A stretch of DNA of 64,000 bases from Streptomyces halobius (GCF_023277745.1 NZ_CP086322.1:5704001-5768000), one strand, 5' to 3'. Shown: positions 23,775 to 32,581, counted from the stretch's first letter. Numbers and translations are program-made. Notes: a model not told the origin generated them from the letters alone.

Positions 23775-25055
23775 TTATGCGCTCTTCGCCTTCACGGTCG
23801 ACGCGGGCGTGCCCGGGTCGGGCGTACGCTCCGGCAGCGCGCCCAGCCGCCGCAGCCGCCAAACCCCCGCCGCCGAAACCAGCCCGAAGGCGACGCAGCA
23901 CGCCCAAGGCAGCCACTTGGCCCCGCGCGCCCCGCCGGCATCCATCGCCCAGCCCACCACCGTGTTCCCCGCGGCGGCCGCCAGCCCGGACACGACGTAG
24001 AAGACGCCGAAGTACGTACCGGTCAGCTCGGCGCGGCCGAAGGCCGGGATCAGCTCCATCACGAACGGCTGGGCGATCATCACGCCGAGGTAGAGCAGCA
24101 GTGCCCCCGCCAGCACCGGCAGCAGCGCGACGACCGCCGCGCCGGTTCCGTCCGGGTGGCCGCCGCCCGCCACCGCCATCGGCGGGATGAACGCCAGCCC
24201 CATCAAGGCCAGTCCGACAGCGACCCAACGACCGCGGCTGCCCCGTTCCTTGAGCCTCCGGGTCAGCCGCAGCTGAAGCGTCAGATTGGCGAGCGTCCCG
24301 GTCAGGAACACGATCCCGGCCGCGCCCGCCCAGCCGGTCGCCTCCCGCGCCCCGTCGGGCAGCAGCAGATACAGCTGGTTCTCCATGGTGAACATGCCGA
24401 CCATGGCCAGCGCGAACGCCAGGAACGCCCGGTTGCGGAGCACTTCGCGCCAGTCGCCGAGCACACTGGATGTCGCCGGCGGCACCTCGCGTACGGGGAG
24501 GACGACCGCCTGGGCGACGGTCAGCAGCGCGAAGATCGCCGCCGCGGTGACCGCCGAGGCCCGGAAGTCGACGAGCAGCAGCGCACTGCCCAGCAGCGGG
24601 CCGATCAGCGCCCCGGTCGTCGCGAAGACGTTGAACAGCGCGAACGCCTCCGCCTTCCGGCCGCCCGCCTCCTGCGCCAGGTAGGCCCGTACGGCCGGGT
24701 TGAACAGGGCTCCGGCCAGCCCGCTGAGCACGGACGCGGCGAGCAGCACCGGCAGTCCGTCGCCGAGCGCGAACAGCGCGAAGCCCAGGGTCCGCAGCGC
24801 ACATCCGGCGATGATCACGCGACGGGCGCCGAGCCGGTCGGCGGCCGAACCGCCGATGAGGAACAGCCCTTGCTGACTGAGGTTGCGTACGCCCAGCACG
24901 ATCCCGACGACCGCCGCCGACATCCCCAGGTCGTCGCTCATGTGCGTGGCCAGATAGGGGATGAGCAGATAGAAGCCGGTGTTCACGCCGAGCTGGTTGA
25001 CCAGCAGCAGGCGGATCGCGAGCGGGAACTCCCGCATCTCACGCCAGGTCTGCAC
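23775..25055 (-). CDS. Major facilitator superfamily exporter
   Basis: The 426-residue protein has twelve predicted membrane helices and the MFS motif between helices 2 and 3 (GGSAADRLGARRVII). It resembles drug/siderophore exporters rather than sugar importers. GTG 25055 overlaps the end of the epimerase gene by 17 bases, so the two are coupled. In this operon it is the natural candidate to secrete the peptide-like product. Confidence 0.88.
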   Translation of the reverse strand: MQTWREMREFPLAIRLLLVNQLGVNTGFYLLIPYLATHMSDDLGMSAAVVGIVLGVRNLSQQGLFLIGGSAADRLGARRVIIAGCALRTLGFALFALGDGLPVLLAASVLSGLAGALFNPAVRAYLAQEAGGRKAEAFALFNVFATTGALIGPLLGSALLLVDFRASAVTAAAIFALLTVAQAVVLPVREVPPATSSVLGDWREVLRNRAFLAFALAMVGMFTMENQLYLLLPDGAREATGWAGAAGIVFLTGTLANLTLQLRLTRRLKERGSRGRWVAVGLALMGLAFIPPMAVAGGGHPDGTGAAVVALLPVLAGALLLYLGVMIAQPFVMELIPAFGRAELTGTYFGVFYVVSGLAAAAGNTVVGWAMDAGGARGAKWLPWACCVAFGLVSAAGVWRLRRLGALPERTPDPGTPASTVKAKSA

Positions 25056-26154
25056 GTCGGAGCCTTTCGGAGGGGACGGTCATGGTGGAGGCGGCGGTCG
25101 CTGCCGGGGAGCCGCCGGTGCTGGGCCGGATGCCGAGTCCCAGCCGGTCGTCGGCGCGTACGGTGCCGTCGGCGCCGCCGATGCCCGTCCACGGGTCGCG
25201 GGAGAGCAGCAGATGCCCGTCCAGGTCGACCCAGCGGGCCCGGTCGGCGAGATGGACGGCGGGTGCGATGCCGAGGGTGCTGGCGGTCAGACAGCCGAGC
25301 ATCAGGTCCGTACCGCTGCCGGCCAGCAACTCCGCGATCCGCAGCGCCGCATGGACCCCGCCGCACTTGGCGAGCTTGACGTTGACGCCCTGCACCCGTC
25401 CGGCCAGCCGCCGCGCGTCCTCGTACGAGACGGCGTCCTCGTCGGCGATGAGCGGCAGCGGCGAGCCGGCGGCCAGCGCGGCCAGCGCCTCCGGGCTTCC
25501 GGGGGCGAGGGGCTGTTCGACGGCCTCGACGCCCAGCTCGGCATACCGGGGCAGCAGCTGTTCGGCCTGTGCGACGCTCCAGGCGCCGTTCGGGTCGAGC
25601 AACACCCGGGCGTGCGGGGCGTATTCACGGATCACCCGTATCCGTGCCAGGTCCTCCTCGGGATCGGCGGCGCCCGCCTTGGCCTTGATGAGGGTGAAAC
25701 CGGCCTCGGCGAGACTGTGCGCGAGGACCGCGGCGCGCTCCGGGGTGGTGATCCCGATGGTGCGGGCGGTCGCGGCGGACGGCGGGGTGAGCGACCCCAG
25801 CAGCTGGTGGACGGCGGCCCCGGCGCGCTTGCCGACAAGGTCGAGCAGCGCCGACTCGACCGCGGCGGTCACCGCGGGCGGCGTACCGGGCCCGGCCAGC
25901 TCACCCGCGCGCAGGGCGCCCAGCGCGGTCTCCGGGTCGCCGCACCGTTCGACCGCGGCCGCGGCGTCGCGCAGCAGCCGCACCAGCGTCCGGGCGTCCA
26001 GCCCGAAGAAGGCGCTGGCCACCACCTCGCCGTGGCCGCGCAGCCCGCCTTTCTCGACACTGATCCAGACCGCGTCGCGGGCCGCCATCGTGCTGCGCGA
26101 GATCCGCAGCGGCTCGGCGAGTTCGAGGCGCGTGGTACGCACGGTGGTCTTCAT
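25039..26154 (-). CDS. Enolase-superfamily enzyme, dipeptide epimerase-like
   Basis: The 371-residue protein has the mandelate-racemase/muconate-lactonising fold: an N-terminal capping domain and a barrel with the acid/base Lys in LIKAKAG (near residue 162), metal ligands in LLDPNGAW, VEQPLAP and IADEDAV, and the second Lys in VNVKLAKCGG. This set of positions matches the L-Ala-D/L-Glu (dipeptide) epimerase and N-acylamino-acid racemase branch. ATG 26154 overlaps the stop of the PLP-enzyme gene (ATGA). Next to an ATP-grasp ligase, inversion of an alpha-carbon in a dipeptide made by that ligase is plausible. Confidence 0.85.
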   Translation of the reverse strand: MKTTVRTTRLELAEPLRISRSTMAARDAVWISVEKGGLRGHGEVVASAFFGLDARTLVRLLRDAAAAVERCGDPETALGALRAGELAGPGTPPAVTAAVESALLDLVGKRAGAAVHQLLGSLTPPSAATARTIGITTPERAAVLAHSLAEAGFTLIKAKAGAADPEEDLARIRVIREYAPHARVLLDPNGAWSVAQAEQLLPRYAELGVEAVEQPLAPGSPEALAALAAGSPLPLIADEDAVSYEDARRLAGRVQGVNVKLAKCGGVHAALRIAELLAGSGTDLMLGCLTASTLGIAPAVHLADRARWVDLDGHLLLSRDPWTGIGGADGTVRADDRLGLGIRPSTGGSPAATAASTMTVPSERLRRADLA

Positions 26155-27278
26155 GCGGGGGCCTCCTGTGGGGGGTGTGGTGAAGCGGGTTCGGCGGGTG
26201 TTCCGGTGTCGCACGGGTCCACGACGGTCGTGCAGCGGGTCCAGCCGGTCGCCTCCGCCGCGCCGGGGTGCGGGATCTCGACGGGGCGGGTGCGCGCCGC
26301 CGCGCAGTCCACCCCGTGCACCGTGGTGAAGTCGTCGTCGAAGACGGTGGACAGATAGCGGTGCGGCCCGTCGGGGAACACCGTCGCGACGACCGCGCCG
26401 GGCTGCGTCCGGGCCGCCCAGGCAGCGACCAGCGCGGCGGCCCCGGTGCTCCAGCCGCCGCTGACAAAGCTCGTACGGGCCAGCCGCCGGCAGGCGTCCG
26501 CGGACTCGGCCGGGCCGACCCAGTGCACCTCGTCGAACGCCGCATAGGCCACATTGCGCGGATGAATGCTGCTGCCCAGGCCGCGCATCAGCCGGGGCCT
26601 GGCCGGCTGCCCGAAGATCGTCGAGCCGGTGGCGTCCACCCCGATCAGCCGCAGCGCGGGCCAGCGGCGGCGCAGCGGCGCCACGATGCCCGCGCTGTGC
26701 CCACCGGTGCCGACGCTGCACACCAGGACGTCCAGCCGCGGCAGTTCGGCGGACAGCTCACCGGCGAGCGAGGCGTAACCGGCGGTGTTGTCGGGGTTGT
26801 TGTACTGGTCGGGCCAGTACGCACCGGGCAGCCCGTCGAGCAGTTCGCGCAGCCGGGCCAGCCGCGCCGCCTGCCAGCCGCCGTGCTCCGCCGGACGGTC
26901 GACGAGTTCGAGGCGCGCCCCGTAGGCCCGCAGCAGCCGCCGCATCGACGGCTCCAGCTCGATGTCACCGACCAGCACGACGGGGTGGCCCAGCGCCTGC
27001 CCGGCGAACGCGAGACCGATGCCGAGGGTGCCGGACGTGGACTCCACCACCGGCGCACCGGGCCGCAGTTCACCGCGCTCACGGGCGCCGAGCAGCATGG
27101 ACACCGCCGCGCGGGCCTTCATCCCGCCGACGCCGTGCCCTTCGAGCTTGGCCCAGAACCCGGGGTGCGGGCCGGGCAGATCGCCGCTGATCCTGGCCAG
27201 CGGGGTACGCCCCAGCAGTGCCAGCAGGCCGGCATCGGCGTCGCGTGCACCCAGTTCCCCGGCTTCCGCGGTGATCAT
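26151..27278 (-). CDS. PLP-dependent cysteine synthase/SbnA-like enzyme
   Basis: The 375-residue protein is a fold-type II PLP enzyme of the cysteine synthase group. It shows LGRTPLARI at the start, the Lys-containing GVGGMKARAAVSM (Schiff-base Lys near residue 55), the substrate loop ESTSGTLGIGLA, and the phosphate-binding SVGTGGHSAG. SbnA-type members combine an activated serine with an amino nucleophile to make diaminopropionate-type units in metallophore pathways. A C-terminal ~50-residue tail with several Cys (DCAAARTRP, TRCTTVVDPCDTG) is unusual. ATG 27278 overlaps the previous stop; the frame extends upstream to 27362 but that part looks non-coding. Confidence 0.87.
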   Translation of the reverse strand: MITAEAGELGARDADAGLLALLGRTPLARISGDLPGPHPGFWAKLEGHGVGGMKARAAVSMLLGARERGELRPGAPVVESTSGTLGIGLAFAGQALGHPVVLVGDIELEPSMRRLLRAYGARLELVDRPAEHGGWQAARLARLRELLDGLPGAYWPDQYNNPDNTAGYASLAGELSAELPRLDVLVCSVGTGGHSAGIVAPLRRRWPALRLIGVDATGSTIFGQPARPRLMRGLGSSIHPRNVAYAAFDEVHWVGPAESADACRRLARTSFVSGGWSTGAAALVAAWAARTQPGAVVATVFPDGPHRYLSTVFDDDFTTVHGVDCAAARTRPVEIPHPGAAEATGWTRCTTVVDPCDTGTPAEPASPHPPQEAPA

Positions 27279-28162
27279 CGGGCGGCTCCGTGGCGGTCTG
27301 CGTAGTGGTGGATGGTGCCGGGCCCGCCGTCCAGCCAGAAGAACGGATACGGCTCGGCGCACACGGCGTGCACGCCCGCCCCCAGGAAGCGGGGCAGCAC
27401 CGCGCTGCCGGTCTGCGCGAACAGCACCAGCGGCCGCCCGTCGGCCGCGGCCCGTGCGCGCAGCGGCTCGAAGGTCCCGTTGCCGAGCGTCATCCCGGAG
27501 GCGAGCACCGCGTCACAGCGCCCCAGTGCGGCCAGCGCATCGGTCTCCACCGGCTCGCCCCACTCCGTCTCACCGCCCTTGAGATCGCACGGCAGATACC
27601 GCAGACCCCGCGAACGCAGCTCCTCCAAAAGAGAGTTGACGACACCCACGACCAGCACCCGGCCGCCGGGCGGCAGCCCGCAGCCGTCCAGCAGCTCCAC
27701 CACGGCGCGCGCCCGCGCCCGGGACTTCTCCAGCGACGACCCGGCGGGCAGCGCCACGGGCCGCGCGCCGTGCTCGGGCGTGTGCGGCGCGATATGCATC
27801 AGATACGCGTCGAGGGCGGCGATCCGCACCACCTGGAGCGGGTGCCCGAGCAGCGTGGCCACGTCCGCGCCGACCGCCTCCTCGACGGCGCCCGCCGGCA
27901 GCGCACCGGGCTCGGCGGCACATGACCCTACGGCCGCGCCGAGGCGCAGGCTGAGCACCTCATTGCGATAGCCGCTGCCCCGCCCGTCGTGGCGTACGGC
28001 CTGGCTGGTGGCGAAGGCGGTGGAGACGCGAAGACCTCGGGGATCCGGCCCCAACACGCCCTCTCGTACGCCCTGTTGGAGGGAATCGAGAGTCTTCCAG
28101 CCGGTGAGGCGGGCCGATACCTGCGGGGCCGGGGCTGCCTCGGCCCGTATGAGAGGGGTCAT
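27275..28162 (-). CDS. DUF364-like Rossmann protein (putative metal-chelation family)
   Basis: The 295-residue protein has an N-terminal domain rich in small residues and a C-terminal Rossmann-like half (from VLVVGVVNSLLEEL, near residue 170). The C-terminal pattern includes CDAVLASGMTLGNGTFEPL, FAQTGSAVLPRFLGAGVHAV and PFFWLDGG. This resembles DUF364 and related proteins, described as putative heavy-metal chelation proteins. The biochemical role is not known. ATG 28162 overlaps the ATP-grasp stop and its own stop overlaps the next start, so translation is coupled on both sides. In a Zur-linked operon it could bind the metal or process the chelator. Confidence 0.7.
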   Translation of the reverse strand: MTPLIRAEAAPAPQVSARLTGWKTLDSLQQGVREGVLGPDPRGLRVSTAFATSQAVRHDGRGSGYRNEVLSLRLGAAVGSCAAEPGALPAGAVEEAVGADVATLLGHPLQVVRIAALDAYLMHIAPHTPEHGARPVALPAGSSLEKSRARARAVVELLDGCGLPPGGRVLVVGVVNSLLEELRSRGLRYLPCDLKGGETEWGEPVETDALAALGRCDAVLASGMTLGNGTFEPLRARAAADGRPLVLFAQTGSAVLPRFLGAGVHAVCAEPYPFFWLDGGPGTIHHYADRHGAAR

Positions 28163-29442
28163 CGGGCCGCCACCACCCGCGGCCGCACCGCGCCGAGCAG
28201 CTCCGCGACGCGCTCCCGTGCCGAGCCGTTCTCGTTGCCGGCAGCCATGATGTGGCCCAGGTAGCCGTTGTTGTCGGCGACGGGCCGCACCCGTGCCCCC
28301 GGTGCGGCGAGCCGCGCCTCCAGTACGCCGGGCAGCGCCGCCAGCTCCTCCGCGGTATCCAGCCCCGCGGCGGTGTCGTACCCCTCCAGCACACCGTCGT
28401 CGGGACCGGGCGGCAGCAGAAAGCCGATCGCGGCGCTGCCCACGCCCGTCGGACGGGAGGCCAGGTCGGGTTCGCGCCCCAGGGCGAGGTCCACGCAGGC
28501 GCCGGCCAGGTCGATACCGGTGACATGCCGGACGAGTTCGGTGATGCGGTTGCCCGCCGGGCGCGGGTTGACCTCGACGACCCGTGGTCCGTCGGCGGTG
28601 AGCTTGATCTCGGTATGGGCGACGACACCGTCCAGGCCGAGGCCGGCGAGGGCCGCGAGCGCGGTCTCCACGGCGGCAGCCGTCTCATCGGCGCCCAGCG
28701 GAGCGGGGAACACATGGCCGGTCTCGACGAACCCGGGCGCACCGCCCACACTCTTGTCGGTGACACCGACCACCTGCGTACGCCCGTCGAACGACACCGT
28801 CTCGACGCTGACTTCGGGCCCGTCCAGCAGCTCCTCCAACAGGACGGTGGAGGAGCGCAGCTGGCCACGCGCATTGACCGGAAAGGCGCTCAGAGCGCGG
28901 TGGGCCTCCGCCAGCTGCTTCTCGTCGTCGACGCGCCGTACGAACATCCCCGCACATAGATCCACCGGCTTGAACACCAGCGGATAGCCGATCTCGTTCG
29001 CCGCGACCGCCGCCGCGGCGAAGCCGTCACAGACCGCGAAGCGCGGGCCCGGGGCCCCGGCCGCCCCCAGGATGCGGCGGGTCTCGTCCTTGCGACAGGC
29101 CGCGGTGACGGACCGCGCGGTGGGGCCCGGCAGGCCCAGGTGCCCGGCGATCTCGGCCACCGCCGGCAGGTAGTAGTCGCAGGAACTCAGCACCCCGTCG
29201 AAGCCCAACACCTCGTGCAACCCGGCTGCTTGGGGCAGCAGCGAGGGCAGGTCGTTGGTGTCGGCGGTGATGACGTTACGGGCGCCGAGCAGTGGATGCT
29301 CCGCCCCCTCGGGCGCGGACCGCAGGTAGTGGTGCAGATCGCGGGTCAGGAACGTGAACGTGTGCCCGGCCTCGGCGATTGCGCGTGGCAACAGCCGGCT
29401 CATCGACCCGACCCAGCTCTCGACCATCAACAGATGCCCCAT
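28159..29442 (-). CDS. ATP-grasp ligase
   Basis: The 427-residue protein is an ATP-grasp carboxylate-amine ligase. The pre-ATP-grasp domain spans about residues 1-110. The ATP-grasp part has the first Lys in PLVFKPVDLCAG (near residue 155) and the acidic strand EELLDGPEVSVE. The metal-binding end is GVVAHTEIKLTADGPRVVEVNPRPAGNR, whose key residues are Glu-Val-Asn-Pro-Arg near residue 275. Such enzymes join an amino acid carboxylate to an amine through an acyl phosphate. It is the first gene of the operon, 91 bases from the Zur-like box. ATG 29442 has GAGGAG only two bases upstream; ATG 29427 with a better-spaced GGGG is an alternative. Confidence 0.88.
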   Translation of the reverse strand: MGHLLMVESWVGSMSRLLPRAIAEAGHTFTFLTRDLHHYLRSAPEGAEHPLLGARNVITADTNDLPSLLPQAAGLHEVLGFDGVLSSCDYYLPAVAEIAGHLGLPGPTARSVTAACRKDETRRILGAAGAPGPRFAVCDGFAAAAVAANEIGYPLVFKPVDLCAGMFVRRVDDEKQLAEAHRALSAFPVNARGQLRSSTVLLEELLDGPEVSVETVSFDGRTQVVGVTDKSVGGAPGFVETGHVFPAPLGADETAAAVETALAALAGLGLDGVVAHTEIKLTADGPRVVEVNPRPAGNRITELVRHVTGIDLAGACVDLALGREPDLASRPTGVGSAAIGFLLPPGPDDGVLEGYDTAAGLDTAEELAALPGVLEARLAAPGARVRPVADNNGYLGHIMAAGNENGSARERVAELLGAVRPRVVAAR

Positions 29443-29533
29443 GACTCCTCATCCCGCGCCGCGCTGACGGATCCGGGCAGGCCGGGATTGCCCCGGGAGC
29501 CGCGGACCCACGTTGACCGAAGCCATACGATAT

Positions 29534-29548
29534 CGATAATCATTTTCA
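29534..29548. promoter_or_regulatory. Zur-box-like operator
   Basis: CGATAATCATTTTCA matches the streptomycete Zur inverted repeat TGAAAATCATTTTCA at 13 of 15 positions, with a perfect right arm. It sits in a short AT-rich island in the 140-base gap between the ATP-grasp gene (leftward) and the secreted peptidase gene (rightward, start 35 bases away). Zur with zinc represses such promoters. Either or both genes could be controlled. Confidence 0.65.
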
Positions 29549-29582
29549 TTGTCATGCCGGATCGTGCCCTGATGGAGCCCCC

Positions 29583-31145
29583 ATGCCCTCCCCACGCCCC
29601 CGACCTCCCCTGACACCCCCGTCCGCACCACGCCGGCCCATACGCCGAACCACACTGCTCTGCCTGGCACTTGCCGCAGCACTCACCACGGCCATCCCAC
29701 TCCCGGCGACCTCCTACGCGGCGGCCACCCCATCCCTGGACTTCGGCCCCTGTCCCGCCTCCGTGCCGGCCCCCGCCCCGCCCGCCCACGTCGAATGCGG
29801 CTCACTCGCCGTACCCCTCGACCACGACCGCCCCCACGGCGAACGGATACACCTCGCCGTCTCCCGCGTCCGGGCCGCCGGAACCCCGTCCGAGCACCGC
29901 GGCGTCCTCCTGGTCAACCCCGGCGGACCCGGCGGCTCCGGACTCGGCTACGCCGTCACCAAGCGCGCCAAACTCCCCGAACCCGTACGCCGCGCGTACG
30001 ACATCATCGGCTTTGACCCCCGCGGCACCGGCCGCAGCGCCCCCGCCAACTGCGGCCCCATGGGCGGCCTCTTCAACACCCCCGGCCCCGACCCGGTCCC
30101 GCGCGACAGCCCCGCGGAACGCGCCTTTCTGGACGGGCTTCGCCAACTCGCCGCCGACTGTGCCGAAGGCGTCGGCACCGCACTGCCCCACCTCTCCACC
30201 GTGCAGACCGCACACGACATGGACACCCTGCGCGCCGCCCTCGGCGAACCCACCATCGGCTTCCTCGGCGTCAGTTACGGCAGCTACCTCGGCGCCGCCT
30301 ACGCCGCCGCCCACCCCCATCGCGTCGGCAAGATGGTCCTGGACAGCGTCGTCGGCCCCTGGGACTGGCACGACTTCGACGTCCGGCAGGCCCGCGCACT
30401 CCTACGGCAGCGCGACGACCTCTTCCGTTGGCTGGCCCGCGACCCCGCCCGCTACGGCCTCGGAGCCACCCCGCAGGCCGTCCGCGCCTCGTACACACGC
30501 GTACGCAACGGACTCGCCGCCCACCCCGCTGGCCGGACCCCCACCCGGACGGACTCTGACGGAGGCTTCGGTCCCGCCGAATTCGACCGCGCCGTCTACC
30601 GCGCCCTCGGACGGACCGAACGGTGGGCGGGCCTCGGCGACGGGCTGCGCCGCTATCTCCGCGACGGCTCCGCCGACGGGCTGCGCCCGGACGAGGACTT
30701 CGCCGGTCCCGCGTCACGGACCTACGAAGCCGCCAACCGCACCGTCAAATGCGCCGACGGCCCCGGCCCCCGGCCCGCCCGGGTCCTCACCGACATCCGG
30801 GCACTGCGCCGGCTCGACCCGCTGCCCGTACTCACCGGCCTGGAAGCCGACGCCTGCGCCTACTGGAAGCGGCAGCCCGAACAACGCACCCCACTCGGCA
30901 GCCCCCAGGCACCCCCGGTCCTGCTCGTCGCCTCCGACCACGACCCCATCACCCCCATCGAGGGCGCCCACGCCCTGCGCCGCACGCTGCCGGGCTCACG
31001 ACTGATCACGCTGCACAACGACTACTCACACGGCGTCTTCGCCAGCCGGGGGAACGCCTGCGTGGACGACACGGTGGCGAAGTACCTCCTCGACGGGGTC
31101 GTACCGACGGGGGATGTGGGGTGTGCGGGGGCGGGGGTGCCGTAG
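29583..31145 (+). CDS. Secreted alpha/beta-hydrolase, TAP-like (tripeptidyl aminopeptidase type)
   Basis: The 520-residue protein has a Sec signal peptide (basic start, hydrophobic core near residues 22-42, cleavage after SYAA) and an alpha/beta-hydrolase domain. Motifs include the oxyanion region VNPGGPGGSG, the nucleophile elbow GVSYGSYLG (Ser near residue 226), and a C-terminal TAP-like domain with ASDHDPITP (Asp) and NDYSHGVF (His). Relatives are the streptomycete Slp/Tap mycelial peptidases that release N-terminal tripeptides. ATG 29583 follows GGAG. Its promoter region is shared with the Zur-box operon. Confidence 0.9.
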   Translation: MPSPRPRPPLTPPSAPRRPIRRTTLLCLALAAALTTAIPLPATSYAAATPSLDFGPCPASVPAPAPPAHVECGSLAVPLDHDRPHGERIHLAVSRVRAAGTPSEHRGVLLVNPGGPGGSGLGYAVTKRAKLPEPVRRAYDIIGFDPRGTGRSAPANCGPMGGLFNTPGPDPVPRDSPAERAFLDGLRQLAADCAEGVGTALPHLSTVQTAHDMDTLRAALGEPTIGFLGVSYGSYLGAAYAAAHPHRVGKMVLDSVVGPWDWHDFDVRQARALLRQRDDLFRWLARDPARYGLGATPQAVRASYTRVRNGLAAHPAGRTPTRTDSDGGFGPAEFDRAVYRALGRTERWAGLGDGLRRYLRDGSADGLRPDEDFAGPASRTYEAANRTVKCADGPGPRPARVLTDIRALRRLDPLPVLTGLEADACAYWKRQPEQRTPLGSPQAPPVLLVASDHDPITPIEGAHALRRTLPGSRLITLHNDYSHGVFASRGNACVDDTVAKYLLDGVVPTGDVGCAGAGVP

Positions 31146-31157
31146 CGCGGGGCCGCC

Positions 31158-31444
31158 TCAGCTGCCACGGCTCATCCACAGCGGGGCTCGCCAGGCGCGT
31201 CTCACCATGTTCGGCGGGACGAGCCACTCGGCGCCCCCGCCTTCGGGCCACAGGAACGCCGTAGGGCGCTTGCGGCGCTCGTTCGGAGGGGCACCGGGGT
31301 CCTCATAGTCCTTGATCACATCGCGAGGGATGCCGACGTGTCCAGAGGCGTCTTCCACTCGCTTGCCGATGTCCGCCCGCCTGATCACCAGTGCCCCTCC
31401 GGACGGCGCCGCACGTAGACGTTGCAGTCGGACACCGTGGTCAC
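31158..31444 (-). pseudogene. Small conserved protein split by a one-base frameshift
   Basis: Two short frames join as if one base were missing. The first begins at GTG 31444 and encodes VSDCNVYVRRRPEGHW, then hits TGA at 31385-31387. The second continues in the next frame from GTG 31388 with VIRRADIGKRVEDASGHVG and runs to 31158 through the motif LWPEGGGAEWLVPP. The junction CACTGGTGATC would read through with one extra G. Either this is a frameshifted gene of about 95 codons, or the second part is used alone as a 76-residue protein (GTG 31388 follows GGAGGGGC at good spacing). Function is unknown. Confidence 0.55.
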
Positions 31445-31561
31445 CCGCCCTGCCGGGGGCTCCCCCCCCCGCCCCCGCCCCTCCCCACCACCCCCCCGTA
31501 GCTCGCCCCCCGTCGCCCCGCCCCCACCCGCACGCCACCCGGTCACCCGTACCCTGAAGTC

Positions 31562-31789
31562 GTGAGCACCACCCCCGATCCCGAAGCGGCCCCGGCTTCC
31601 CAGACGCCGCAGGTCAAGCCCGTCGCGCGCCCTGCCCCGTCGCCGGCCGCCCTGATCTTCGACGACCCGCTGAACCAGCAGTCCTCGGACGACACCGACC
31701 GCGGCTGGGGCGAGCGCCCCACGGCCGGCACGGACAGCGCCGCCGACCTGGCCCGTTTCCTCGACGAAAAACCGCCTCACCACCTCTGA
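31562..31789 (+). CDS. Small acidic, proline-rich protein, unknown
   Basis: The 75-residue product has a Pro/Ala-rich first half and an acidic second half (IFDDPLNQQSSDDTDRGW, then a short helix DLARFLDEKPPHHL). There is no signal or membrane segment. GTG 31562 is the only reasonable start. The upstream ~120 bases contain long C-runs (CCCCCCCCCC at 31465-31475) and TACCCT as a possible -10. I recognise no family beyond resemblance to small conserved streptomycete proteins. Confidence 0.6.
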   Translation: MSTTPDPEAAPASQTPQVKPVARPAPSPAALIFDDPLNQQSSDDTDRGWGERPTAGTDSAADLARFLDEKPPHHL

Positions 31790-31828
31790 GCGAGGCGATG
31801 AGGCGGCGTATGCCGGCCGTGGCGCCCG

Positions 31829-32332
31829 CTACTGAGACTTCTGGTTGATGATCGCGCCCGCGGTGGAGCCGTTCGGGCCGGGCGAGCCGTCGCGCTGAGC
31901 GATCAGGGCGTCGCGGATCTCGGTGAGGAGCTCGATCTCGGTCGGTCCCGCCGGGGTGTCGTCGACCGGCTTCTTGGCGTCCAGGCGGGCCTTCCACTTG
32001 TTCATCGGAAGGATCATGAGGAAGTAGACGACGGCCGCGGTGATCAGGAACGTCAGCGCCGCGCTGAGCACCGAGCCCCACAGGATGTAGATGCCGTCGG
32101 TGAACTCGCCCGTTTTCTTGTCCTGCTTGCAGGAGGCGCTGAGGCAGGACTTGTAATGGTCGAGGTTCTGCGAGCCGAGCGCGCCGATGACCGGGTTGAT
32201 CACGCCCTTGACCACGGCCTGGACGATGTTGGTGAACGCCGCACCGACGACGACCGCGACCGCGAGTTCTATGACGTTGCCGCGCATCAGGAATTCCTTG
32301 AATCCCTGCAGGACGCCCTTGTTCTCGCTCAC
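31829..32332 (-). CDS. mscL: Large-conductance mechanosensitive channel MscL
   Basis: The 167-residue protein forms the pressure-relief pore of the inner membrane. Family features are the N-terminal amphipathic helix GFKEFLMRGNVIELAVAVVV (pore helix, about residues 8-27), the loop region, the second membrane helix near ALTFLITAAVVYFLMI, and a C-terminal bundle ending in TEIELLTEIRDAL. The external loop is longer than in E. coli and has a Cys pair (CLSASCKQDKK), and a ~25-residue tail follows the bundle. GTG 32332 follows GAGG at eight bases and gives the standard N-terminus. Confidence 0.94.
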   Translation of the reverse strand: MSENKGVLQGFKEFLMRGNVIELAVAVVVGAAFTNIVQAVVKGVINPVIGALGSQNLDHYKSCLSASCKQDKKTGEFTDGIYILWGSVLSAALTFLITAAVVYFLMILPMNKWKARLDAKKPVDDTPAGPTEIELLTEIRDALIAQRDGSPGPNGSTAGAIINQKSQ

Positions 32333-32523
32333 CTGACAGCCTCTTTCCACGCTCACGACGGACGGTGCCACAACACTTGGCACCGCAACTTACGGCAGGG
32401 CGGGGCGGAGATGTCCAGTCGCGCAACACGGACCAGCGATCGACCAGTGCGTCAGTGCGGGTCGGCAAGGCGATATCGGCGATGGGGGTGCGCCGCCTCG
32501 GGCGGGCGCCAGATGCCCGGCCA

Positions 32524-32546
32524 CTCGCAGCAGTTTTCACTGCGAG
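32524..32546. terminator. Small stem-loop upstream of mscL
   Basis: CTCGCAG pairs with CTGCGAG around a nine-base loop containing TTTT. It lies just past the end of the leftward truncated membrane-protein gene and could terminate it. The stem is short, so support is weak. Confidence 0.35.
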
Positions 32547-32581
32547 GGGTGTGGATGCCACTTGATCTTGGGGCATGGCTA

